From: Schizochytrium sp. TIO01
Lineage: Eukaryota > Sar > Bigyra > Thraustochytrida > Thraustochytriidae
Length of the DNA: 64,000 bases
Assembly (NCBI GenBank): GCA_004764695.1
Contig: SMSO01000035.1
Location: 60,001 to 124,000 of the forward strand
Reading direction: 5' to 3'
Translations under genes and position numbers: made by a program
The notes under the pieces: model-generated
The model's input: only the letters and a program-made list of their open reading frames with translations
What the model was told of the DNA's origin: nothing
The model's database searches: none
Shown here: positions 1 to 16,800 of the stretch, piece by piece
Position numbering within the stretch: the stretch's first letter is position 1
Layout: each line of letters starts with the position of its first letter

Positions 1-3000
1 AGAGTTGAACCCGTCCGCACACACCCTTCCTCGCGCCACCTCGAGAACTCATAAAACCAGCAACAGTTGGAACTTGTCAACTGTTCTGTTCTGTTCTGAC
101 GGTTTCCCGTTCAGTGGCCGCGTTGAACAAAGGCCCTCCGACACAAAAAATGTGGTGTGTTATTGCAGTTGTTTGTTTGTTTTGGAGGTTTGAAAAGAAA
201 AAATGAGTGGTGGCAAATTTGGAAATTTCCAAATATTTTTAACATGAATTCCTATAAATTTAAAAAATGGAAGCATCTGTGGGGAAGTTCTTCCAAAAAC
301 TTGATATGGTACCTTGGGTCATGTTTGCTGCAACAGTTGAAGTATCTGTGATACTAAGACGAATAAGGACATATATATATTTTTGACTTGAAAAAAAATT
401 GAAAATACCCTGAACAGGATAGCAACAAATACAAGGTTAAGAAAAACTAGCCGATTTCGAACTACACGAAAGATAAACTCCTCCCTTGCACAGTATTGAA
501 ACTTACCAACCAATTATGTGCACGTTCACAGGGGTTTATCTACAAGGACGTCTCAATCATAATCTCGTTCAGTCCAAGGCTCCTTGTCACAGGCTCCTTG
601 TCACAGGCTGCTTGTGGCAGTTTGAAGATCGAAGAAAGCTCTTGCATCCTCACCTGCTGACCCAAGGTCATTACAACTACGTTAGAAAAGATAATTCTTA
701 CTGAGGTCCTCGCCCTCTAGACCGTTTCAATACAAGTTGTCTATTGAATTGATTCGCCTTATATTCCATATTTATAGTAATAATAATAATAATAATTAAT
801 TATTTTAAAAGAGAAATTTTTAGCTTCTATTGAAGTAATATACAGCTACTGTCTAACCTAACCTAACCTAACCTAACCAAGCTCTCCTATCCACACATTA
901 ACCTGCCTGTATGCAGACCTGAAACCCCGATAACTCATATATCATCCTCTTTCTCTTTCTCCTGAGTTCGTCATCCTTGTCAGACTACCTCTCCACGCTT
1001 CACAGCACAGGCTACTCTGCAATAGCTTCTTTCAAGTTAAAGATTTCTTTGACTATTCCATCTGAAAAGAAATGTTTAAAGAAATATCTTTCAATCGAAA
1101 ATCCTTTAGAGTTAAAAAGCAGTCCTCTTATTGTGCACGCTTAAGTGCAACAAGGAAATTGCACACTCTCCAAGAAGAAGAAGCTCCAAAAGCAAGAATG
1201 CCCTTTTGAAAACACCCAAAGTAGTGAATCACTCAAGTCTCACCGGCCATATAAGCCAAGTCTTCCTACCTTACACATAGCTAACCTATCTGACTCACAT
1301 GAGCTTAGTTTTCTTAAAGAGCTGCGACTGCGCTCCACGCACGCAACCTCTTCGTTCACCATTCTGAAGGCTAGCCTATCCTTGCTCAGATCCTTTCTTT
1401 CTTCTCTCCGATTGCCTTCCAATCAACTAGGGAACGCGACACTGATTGAACTAAAGAAGTAATCGGATGAGGCTTAGAATGAGTCGCAAAACAGTGCGCT
1501 AAGAGTGAAAATGGTCCAAGAAGAAAAATGGGTTCTAAGCCATCTTTCTAAACATTCACAAAGTGTTTCAAATGTTTGGTCAGAGTGAAAATACTGAAGA
1601 TTTGTCTAAGCAAGATGAACGTTGGGACCAGATAAAGAAGAAAGAGTTGCTTTGAACGTGAGGATTTGAGGGCAAGTTTAGAGGCTGATGCAATGCTGCT
1701 CGACTCCATCTTAGTATATCTTCAAGCTTATCATCGGAGTAGCAGAGCCCATCAGGATGGTGTTATCCCCGGTAAACTCTTGTTAAGTACAGCTACGAAA
1801 ACCTAGACACCCGACACTGTCGTTGAGCCATAAATGTTCGGGTTTCTTGAGATCCAGTTGTGATCAGTGTTGGATGCTTTGGATTTTCAGATAAGTTTTA
1901 TGCCGGATATGAGTGATTCGTTCAGCTTCATTCGAGCGTAGATTGTTGGTGTACGAATTTGTTCTTACGATTTTAAAAGATCAGGTCATCTCGAAACTAG
2001 AAAGTCATGTTGCACTATATAACGCCACGGCTAATTAATACTACAATCCCTTTGCTTTCAGATTGAATGTGCATTAATTAAAACAATTACTTTCGTCGTA
2101 AGATTGTGAAGCAGACTAGCATGTGGAGCCGTCCAAGCAATGGAGGTCCTCAAAGGAAAGGAGGAAGGAAGGCAATGCATCCACAGTAAGGCTCTGCTCT
2201 TCCAGACAATTAATACGACGTGAGCCCACCTCATCAAACTATGGGGCGTCAGATGCCCACACTATGGGCCCCAGATGCACGGTGGATACAACGTCATACG
2301 CAGCTCTTGCACCTTTGTCCCTCGATATAGGGCCTTAGAAAAGAGATTGCTTATTGAGTTCATCGAAAATGTAATCAGATCAGACCAGAATCAAAGCAAT
2401 AATGCGCAGCAGACTTTGTTAGAGATATTACCATGATACTATTGACTGCTCGAGCTTTTGCGTGATCACATGTTTCTCTTAGCTTTTTCGTTGATTTGAA
2501 AACAGTCTATATTAGGATATTTTTCCAGGATACAAAACTTCAGGTTTGATAACTACAGCTATTACATATTAGCTTCTGCGATGGAGCGCACAGAGTGAGT
2601 CTGACAAAAGAACGAACTCTAGTGAGGTGGGCAGTGAGACCTAATGAAAAGTGTGAAAGGGAAAAGGATAGTATTGAGTTTATTGAGTTTCTAGACACAG
2701 ACAAACTGAATACATAGATCTCGCATTGAAGGGTGGCGTTAATTTACATTTGGGTAAGACACCTGGATAGATATGGTTTTGGTACTGAATGAGGCCTGCA
2801 ACATCATTTTCCTTCAACGCACAACAATGCACAACGACGCCATCCTTGTTGGAGAAGGGATTCACATTCTCATTATTGATCATTTTGCAACAGGTTATTA
2901 GTTATTAAATCACATGTGTCATTAAATATTTTGTCTGGCAGTTATAGAAAAACAATGGTCAAGCTTCCCCATAGACGTTGCTTCAGAAGTTGTTGCATTT

Positions 3001-3597
3001 CCATAATTTATCGAGCCTTCTCAAACTTAGAAAGGTCGTCACGAGCAAACCATGTGCTTAAAAAAGCCGAAGCTTGAGTAATACTTTAATAAACACTAAC
3101 CAAAATTTTGGGTTCAGCGATTTGATAAACTTGAAAACGACTTCTAAACTTACCTTCACATCCACACTCTAGGATATGTATGAAGAGTTATGGACTTATA
3201 AGCATTATTTAACGTCAGGTTATATTTTATTCATACAATGACCCTCAATCATTGTTTCTAAATGCAAACATCGGGGATTTGAGCTTTACGGCAATTTTTC
3301 ACTTCACTTCTTGAAAATCACTGGTTGCTGCATGCGCGTTCACTAATTGTTTCTTGTTCTCCAACGTCTTTCAAAATGATGTCTATGACTCTTGCAGCGT
3401 TTAATTTATTCGCTTCTTAAATTGTCAATCTCAGTATTCAATGAATATGTATTCATTACCTACACGCTCTATATTATGATAATTAATACTTTCTAGCACA
3501 TTCATAATCCTACGAATCTATAAAATAGTAATATCCTTCACATAGTTCTACATACAAGCAACAAGGTTTAACAAAAACTAAAATATTTAAAACTTCT
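1..3597. other. AT-rich spacer without a recognisable gene
   Basis: No open frame here looks like a known protein; the longest is 105 codons (1145-1462) with no recognisable motif. The stretch holds an AAT microsatellite near 775-797 and a tract of CCTAA repeats at 853-878. It also holds one copy of a dispersed repeat at about 828-1020. It lies downstream of the LRR gene, which is read on the minus strand. Confidence 0.6.
828..1020. repeat. Dispersed repeat copy 1 with (TTAGG)n-like tract
   Basis: This segment contains five head-to-tail CCTAA units (853-878, reading TTAGG on the minus strand). They are followed by a pyrimidine-rich stretch whose later part, including 'ttcacagcacaggctactct', recurs almost unchanged at 13511-13628. 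The two copies share the same order of blocks: a 'gaagtaatatacagct'-like start, CCTAA units, 'cctctttctct', 'cctgagttcg' and 'cacgcttcacagcaca'. The copy at 13.5 kb keeps only two CCTAA units. Whether it is a transposon remnant or a spread subtelomeric repeat cannot be told from two copies. Confidence 0.7.
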
Positions 3598-10064
<6,467 letters not shown>

Positions 10065-10540
10065 CGTGCAGTAAGGAAAGATCTAGACTTCAACCAGCGT
10101 GCGCGTGCGTGTACGTTCTTAGCGAAGCTCGTGGCACAGTCCCAGTCGTTGCAGAAGGTTTCGAACCTGCTGGACGTAAAGCTGCAAGTCATCGGGGTTG
10201 TGCACATGGTGTCTGACTTACTGAGTTACTATGGTTTCCCTTAAGAAGGAGATATGCTCTCGAAGTGAAAGGATATTTTACTAGTTTGAACCTAACCTTC
10301 CCTACTCAGCCTCCGGTTCTGCATGTGCTGACCTCCTTTCTTTCTCGCTCTTTCAAGTCCTACTATTACTATTTCCAAAAGCTTACTACTAGAATATCTT
10401 TAGCAGTGATATTGCTCCAGAAGTTCTAGCAATACTACCCCTTAGTACTACCTATTATGAACTAGATAGTCATAGAAGTAAGAAGTAAAACAACCAACCT
10501 AATACTGAGTATAAATAGAGTATGAACTAATCTTACAGCA
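10065..10540. other. Upstream flank of the LRR gene
   Basis: Presumed 5' flank of the minus-strand LRR gene. Apart from short CCTAACC-like words near 10290, no gene or conserved element was recognised. Confidence 0.4.
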
Positions 10541-10547
10541 CATTCGA

Positions 10548-10655
10548 TCATACCACGCGGGTAACACCTCATCTCATTCGCACTGAGAAGTAAAGTCGCG
10601 TAGGGCCGGGTCAGTAGTATGATAGGGGACTGCATGCGAAGCCCCGGTGTTGAAT
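10548..10655 (-). pseudogene. Broken copy of the small secreted ORF at 18.6 kb
   Basis: On the minus strand this segment matches 18584-18694 nearly base for base over about 100 bp. It shares the words 'ggtaacacctcat', 'gggtcagta' and 'gactgcatgc'/'aactgcatgc'. In the frame that encodes DPALRD and NEVLPA in the intact copy, this one reads DPALRD, then a stop, then DEVLPAWYD. It is therefore broken. It also lacks the leader sequence. Both copies sit just upstream of a minus-strand receptor-like gene, this one 0.5 kb from the LRR gene. Confidence 0.6.
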
Positions 10656-10756
10656 GTTTTTTTTCTTTTTTTTTTTTTTTCCACCCTCCTGTTTTTCTCA
10701 GTGATTTTGTTTCTCTTAGAATTTAAAACTATGATAAAATTTGCAAAACTTGCGTT

Positions 10757-12100
10757 TCATAGTAGGGCTAATAACCCGCGCCTCAAGGAAATGATTTCTT
10801 TTTTTAAAATCATGTCTTTGGATAAGTAGCATAAAAGGACACCTCTGGCGGCGTGGACATCACGGTCTGCTACGTGCTTGCACTTGGGATTAGGACATCG
10901 GAAAACCTTGGATGCACCGAGTTTGTGGTGTAGCTCTCTTGACAGAGAACAAGTTCGCACCATGGGAACGATTCAGCTTTATGGATGAGGGCTTGGCGGA
11001 AACCAAAGTGGCGCCAACGACACATCATTCGAACAGAGTTCTTGGAGATTCGTCGCTCCATCTTCTTGCTTATCTTGGAGGTTTCAAATCTAGGTAAGAG
11101 AATAACACGATAGTTTTCTCAAAGCGAAAGCGCGAGTTTACGGTGAAGCTCAGTGGTCTTGTTATTGATCTTGAGTCGGGCGCGATAGAAACCGCGCTTC
11201 AAAGGAGTGTTGAAATTGTCTTCCAGCAGGTGCAGTTTTCTTGTTTTCTTCGGCTTTATCAATCCTGCTCTGGATCTTATCAATGCGGCGACAGAGATAG
11301 AATATGGTTCTAAAATCTTTCCCTGTGCCCCATTCAATGAGTCGACCATTGGCGTCATACATCGTCTGAAACGAAGGTTCGCCTGGATCCAGGGCAATGA
11401 CACTGTGGTGGGCCTTGGGTGCCTGATCCATTGGGCGCGTCATTCCGTCACGTAAGAAGCAGAAGTAGACATGCCCGAGGATTCATTCGCACACGCATTG
11501 CATTCGAAACCTGATCAGGAAACTTTTCTTTGCGCGTATGGAATTTTTTCAAGAAATTAGCAGTTTTTGAGGTTTTGGTCTTCGAATTCCAGGTACGCGA
11601 ATTCACCTCGAAAATCTGAGATTCATCACGCTTGGTCCGAAACTTATAAAAAGATTGCTCGCTGACTTTCTTTTGAACGGATAGTTCTTCATTCTTGGCT
11701 TGACCTGAAGCACGCGCCTTGAGGAAATCCATAATCCCTGAATCACGCATCATTTGGGGGACATTGAGGAACCATTCAGGAGCATCAGTCTTCTCTTCTT
11801 GCCGAACGGCTTGTACTTTCCTAAAACACGGGAAGACTCCGTGTTTTAGGATTCCCATTCTCATCTAATACAATCTGTTTCGTTTTGCTATCCTTCACGA
11901 TGCATACTTCTTCATACAAGTTAAGAACTTCCTCTTCGCCCTTTGCTAAATCTCAAAGAAATGCGACGCCAGTATTGTAGGCTCTTCTAGTAATACCAAA
12001 CCATTTGATCAACTGGATGCGCTCACCTTTGATAGGGTATACATTAACCTTCCTAACACGGACAAGATTATACTCTTTCTTGGTGACTTGCACGCCTTCT
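10757..12100 (-). pseudogene. Fanzor/TnpB-like RNA-guided nuclease relic
   Basis: Pieces in different frames match the IS605/IS607 TnpB-Fanzor family in order. The N-terminal part is VRKVNVYPIKGERIQLIKWF with ITRRAYNTG (about 12060-11953). A middle part lies in 11448-11864. The RuvC-I motif VIALDPGEPSFQTMYD is near 11400, where the aspartate of LDPG is the expected catalytic residue. A region WRHFGFRQALIHKAES is followed by a Glu in VLCQES (RuvC-II-like) near 10960. A C-terminal finger with CPNPKC followed by the RuvC-III motif DRDVHAA ends the protein. At least three frame changes or stops separate these parts. The first CxxC knuckle of the finger seems deleted between VLCQES and LHHKLGASK. 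The coding remnant is about 430 residues, and it cannot make an intact protein as read. The recombinase remnant lies directly upstream in the same element. Confidence 0.82.
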
Positions 12101-12739
12101 GGCGAGCTCGCTTCTTCCTCGGTGCGTCGTCGCCATCTATTTTGCGCTGCTCGTTTTCCGTGATGCGATGCCACAAGGACGGTGATGACTCCGAGGTGGT
12201 CTTTCGTGAAGGTGTCTGAGTCCACGGTATGTGCATCTTGGCCGTGTGACATTTTTTCTTTCGAAGAGGTGTTCCAGGAGGTCGATTGCGATTTACGCAA
12301 GTCGGTCGCGGTGCATGACCACAACTTGGCCGATTCCTCCGCTGTCACATGCGTCCAGTAGGGAACACAGGCCTTGGCGTTTGAAGTTGACCCCGCTACC
12401 GATGTCCTTGTATATGGCAGAAACTTCTGGGTAGGCGCGCTGGCGTTCGAGGTCCTCCTTTTGCTTGGCCGAGAACACTCTGGCGTAGATAACGGTGCGT
12501 CCAGAGCTACGTTGCTCGCGGCTGGTGGAACTGCAATCAAAGATGCGCTCGACATCGTCGCTGGCGTAGATACGCTTGCATCCGGGGAAGCGCGAGTAGC
12601 TCACGCGTCCGCCATCGGCCCAGCCCCAGAGGGCGCTTGCTGAGACACCAAACTTCTGGTGAAAGAAGTTTCCTGGTTTGTATTGGAGGTTTGTTCCAGT
12701 TGCAGCATTTGGAGCTTGCTGGTTCTTTGGTCCCCCCAT
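12060..12739 (-). pseudogene. IS607-type serine recombinase (TnpA) relic
   Basis: From ATG 12739 the frame gives a MerR-like helix-turn-helix (GVSASALWGWADGGRV with KRIYASDDVERIF), as in IS607 TnpA. The resolvase catalytic segment follows as YARVFSAKQKEDLERQ. In this family the motif is normally Y-x-R-V-S-S/T, and the first Ser is the nucleophile; here it is Phe (codon TTC). After HRDRLA a TAA stop interrupts the frame near 12293. The same frame continues as IAIDLLEHLFERKNV, then the reading shifts and ends with the family-typical VASHHGKRAAQNR. That last segment runs in frame into the Fanzor N-terminus with no stop between. The gene is dead by three independent changes. Together with the Fanzor relic it forms a eukaryotic IS607-like element. 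Confidence 0.82.
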
Positions 12740-13801
12740 TTTCTTACCCAACTTGCACTTCTTAATACAGACATAATATATGAATTATATGAAACAAACA
12801 CTACGAAATGGAGGTTATTCTACCGTTTTCTTTTGTTTCTGCACACGATCACCAAGAAGAGTGATGAAGGAAAAGAATAGTTCGAATTAATATTCAGGAA
12901 TCAATGACGAAGTCTGGTGACAAAGTTTAGGCTTGGGCTTGTGCATGCTTTACTCAAGATGCTCAAGGGAGGTACATACCTTTGTATACACGGAGTTGTG
13001 ATACATCAACATTAACAGAGAAAGCAACTTTAAGAATGTAAATATTGCAGCATATTTGAACACCTTTATAATTCGCAAGAATAAAAAGGCGAAACAACAA
13101 AAAACGCTAACACTCAAAGAATGCGTTAACAAAGCAATGCTTCGGAATCTCCTTGTCTCTGAAGAATACCCCAATTAAACAAAAAACCTAGCTTGACGTA
13201 GTTAGGCTGACTGATGTGCTCATACAACACTACCAGTGGTTCATAATTTCATTTTGTTTATTTTAACTATGGCTCATCTGGAACATGGATCTCTGGTGAT
13301 AAGCAGAAAGCAGGAATTACTTGAGACGGGGTAAACTTTCTTGACTCGAAAGTAAAGCAGCTGTAGGCAAGAGGTTGCTCCTCCAGAACTACTTTGCATG
13401 CGTACTAACTTCTGTTTTACAAAAGCTGTCACATGTAAAAGGAAATTACTGAAATTAAAAATGCCAAGAGCATTGCACAATATGTCTTTTTTTAAAAGTT
13501 ACTACAGTACTATTGAAGAAATATACAGCTAACCTAACCTGACTCAAGTATCCTCTTTCTCTTGTTCCTGAGTTCGCTATCCTTGTCAGATTACCTCTGC
13601 ACGCTTCACAGCACAAGCTACTCTGTAAAAAGTGCAAGGAACAAGAAAGTTTCACGCACGGTTACTTTTTCATCATCTACCAAAAGTTTGATTTAGCTAA
13701 GTTCCAGCTTACCAAGAGAACTGAAAATGACACGCACAGTTCTTCTGCCTTATATAGAAGAGCAAAATAACTTGAGAATTTGCTACACAATATGCCGATC
13801 A
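12740..13801. other. Spacer with dispersed repeat copy 2
   Basis: No gene recognised. Copy 2 of the dispersed repeat (13511-13628) lies here, close to the 3' end of the TIR-NACHT-WD40 gene. Confidence 0.6.
13511..13628. repeat. Dispersed repeat copy 2
   Basis: It matches 828-1020 in block order. It has an 'atacagct' start, two CCTAA units, then 'cctctttctcttgttcctga', 'ccttgtcaga' and 'cacgcttcacagcacaagct'. The CCTAA run is shorter than in copy 1 and the segment between is deleted. Confidence 0.7.
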
Positions 13802-16800
13802 TTACTTTTGTGGTTGATTAAGGTGAAGAAAGTGAACACTGCCAGCATCATCAGCAACGACGATTACATCTCCAAGACGGTGGCAAGTTATAATTTCTGC
13901 ATCCGTAGTGAAGCCAACAGCCATGGGAAGAGGAACGCGCCGTTCTTCAGCAAGCGAAGTAATGAGACAATGAAAACCGCTTTTAAGCTGCTTCAATCTT
14001 GGAAGCATCAAGCCTGTTTCTATATCCCAACCGATCACCTTTCCTGAAGTATCTCGCGTGAAGATTTGTTGATTTTCTGCAACAAGTAGTTCAGAAACAT
14101 CTTCATCTTCTGAATGTCCTAACATGGAATGCATTTGTTCCCCGGTGATTGTGTCCCAAACACACACGACACAGTCCCAAGCAACTGTGACAAGGCATTT
14201 ACCACCTGAGGCAAAACCCACGCAATAAATTTCTCCGTGGTTGTCTAGTAGCTGATAACGTTTCTGCCCCGTATGTAAGCTCCATACCCATACTGTACTA
14301 TCATCTGAACCTGAAGCGACAAGGTTTTGAGATAATTCAAGAGCAACGCATGTAATCGGTTTAGTATGGCCTTTGAGAGTCCTCACTTTATCTCCACTAG
14401 CAGCACACCAAATACATATTGTTTTGTCATACGAGCCTGAGACCACAATATCCGATTCAAAGTCAACACAAGTGACCTTCTTCCTATGACCCTTTAGACT
14501 TCGCAAAGTTTGACCAGATTTCGAATTCCACAAACGCAAACTCTTATCGTCAGATACGCTCGCAAGATCTGATGTGCTCGAAAATGAGAGGCCATTTACT
14601 TGATCACTGTGGCCTAACAACGTATGCAAAAGCGCTCCATTGCTTGCGTCCCAAATACATATTGAGCCGTCACAGGACGCCGTTGCCACAAGTGTTTTGA
14701 ATGTTGTTAAACATGTCACCTCTTTTGAGTGGGGGGGTACTGGTAAATTACTATTTTGCTTGCAGGATTGACGACTTACATCCCAGATACGAACTGTTGA
14801 GTCCCAGGAACCGGATACAACGTACTGATCGCTAATAGCTACGCATTGTACATATGATGCGTGTCCTTGAAGATGCACCAATTCATTGCCGGTAAATTGA
14901 TCCCACACTCGGATGGCTTGGTCATCCGAGCCAATCACAATGTACCGGTCGCTTATTGCCACTGTTGTGACATCATCATCAAAATCATCAAACTCATACA
15001 ATTGGATCTTGAAAGAGACGTCCCAAACAGTCACGGAACTACCACTTGCAGTAGCAGCATAGATACTGTTGTTTATAATGCAAACACTGTGCAATGAATC
15101 AATTACCCAATCTGATAGGTCTTGTAATTTGATTCGTTGTGATTGCAGTCCGGTCCGGGCATTCCAGATCCGCACCGTCAGGTCTTTTGATGCTGAGACA
15201 ACTTCGGTCCCGCGAATGGTAATGTCAACTATTGCGCGCTTATGCTTTCTGAAAACAAGGTGTTCACTCCCATCGATAGCATTCCAAACTCTCACTGTTT
15301 TGTCTTCAGACCCAGAAATAACAAATCCAGGCATGTGAGCTACGCAAGTTACCCCCTTTTCATGTCCTTGCAGAGTAAGTAAGGCTTTACCAGAACGAGC
15401 ATCCCATGTTCGAACAGAGTAGTCAAGTACGCTGCATTCAGTGTCTTCGCCTCTGCTACTCGTGGACTGGGTATCCGAAAGACTATCTTCATTGTCTGGT
15501 GTCCATGTGGTGCTGTCATTTAGACTCGATTGACTATGGGTCGAGCTTCTTTCATCCTCGCTACTTTCCAGCTCTTCATCTTGGCCTGCACCTGTGATAA
15601 CAAATATGTCTGTTAGAGTGATACATCTGACCGAACCACGATGCCCTTCCAAACTGTGTCGAAGCTCTCCTGTATCAAGATTCCATAAAGTTACAGTTCC
15701 ATCACCTGAACCACTTGCAATCATTGAACCCTCAATAGAAACTGCATTCACACCTTCGCTACCATTACGCAGAACGCGCAAAAGAGGGTCGCTTGCATGT
15801 GCTAAAGATCTGCGCAGCGGACGCATCCAGGTTTGTGTAGGGGTCACTGTATTAACTTTTGTTCTCAATGGGTTTTCTTCATTTGAGGTTGTACGCGCCA
15901 GAATTTGCGAAGCCAGTTCCTCTGGATTCCAGTGCAAGGCGCCTGTCGCTTTCATCAGCAGTTTTGGAGTGTCACTGAATTCTAAGAGACCCAGCTGTAA
16001 GCAGTCCTTTGTGAGAAGCCCAAGCCGCTGGTGCCGAGCGTCCAAGCTGTGCCCTTCCATGAGAATTGCTCCGAGCACCCAAGCAGGATTGTCTAGCTTT
16101 TGCACAGCCTTTTCTATGAGACCACCCTTTACGAGGTGATAGAGGGTGTGTTTGTGAGCAAAGTCGTTCTCATTTGAAGAGCAATATTCTCCCAGAGCAA
16201 CGTGACCTGCCTCTTTGCTGACATGTAGATGTCCTGAAGCCTCCTTGTTTGTTATCCACTTTGCCATAAGTTTATGGGGTAGAGAAAATTTACCATCAAC
16301 AGATGCACTGACGAAACTTTGTGCTGAAAGTAGTATGGTTTCAGGGTTCTCTTCAGTCTCTTTTAGAATATCAATGAGTAGCTCTTTACTGAGCGGCTCT
16401 CGAGAGGCGACAAGTAGGGTTAGTAGTGCATGGTAATTCCTATCACTGCCTATGGAAGTTAAAAGGCGTGAAAAGTGTTGCCGAAAAACCGGGCCGAGCC
16501 CTCCTGAAAATTGATCACCTTCTAGAATGTCCTCCAGCTTGAGCATTCTACCTTTCTGGTTACATGCAGCGCGCAGCGCATCAGGAAGAAAGGTAGTCCA
16601 GAGAAAAAGGCCTTCAGATCGACTTGCAAGAAGGTCTATACTTTGTCGTATATCCCCTGGTTCAATAACACCAGGGCTTTGTGAAAGTACATGATTGATA
16701 TGCAACTTGATATCCCTGATATTTTCATCGCTTTGCAAAGTCATGGCAACGACAGTAACACTTTGGAAGGATGCTAGCTCCATTTGGGGAATGTTGCGAG

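Larger units (their letters stand above)
10757..12739 (-). mobile_element. Decayed IS607-like/Fanzor transposon
   Basis: A serine recombinase followed by a TnpB-like gene on the same strand is the standard order of IS607 elements. Related elements are known in some protists, fungi and giant viruses. The ends cannot be set because IS607 elements lack terminal inverted repeats. A long T tract at 10656-10681 lies just past the 3' side. The limits given are those of the recognisable coding remnants. Confidence 0.8.

Noticed and set aside
1145-1462. 105-codon plus-strand ORF
   Set aside because: Low-complexity Ser/Leu-rich text, no motif, no similarity to anything known, lies next to repeat DNA.
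10140-10210. Possible tRNA (ggtttcgaacc word)
   Set aside because: No acceptor stem or anticodon arm can be folded around it; no tRNA was found anywhere in the window.
12009-12236. 75-codon minus ORF and plus ORFs over the recombinase
   Set aside because: Frame shadows of the IS607/Fanzor remnants.
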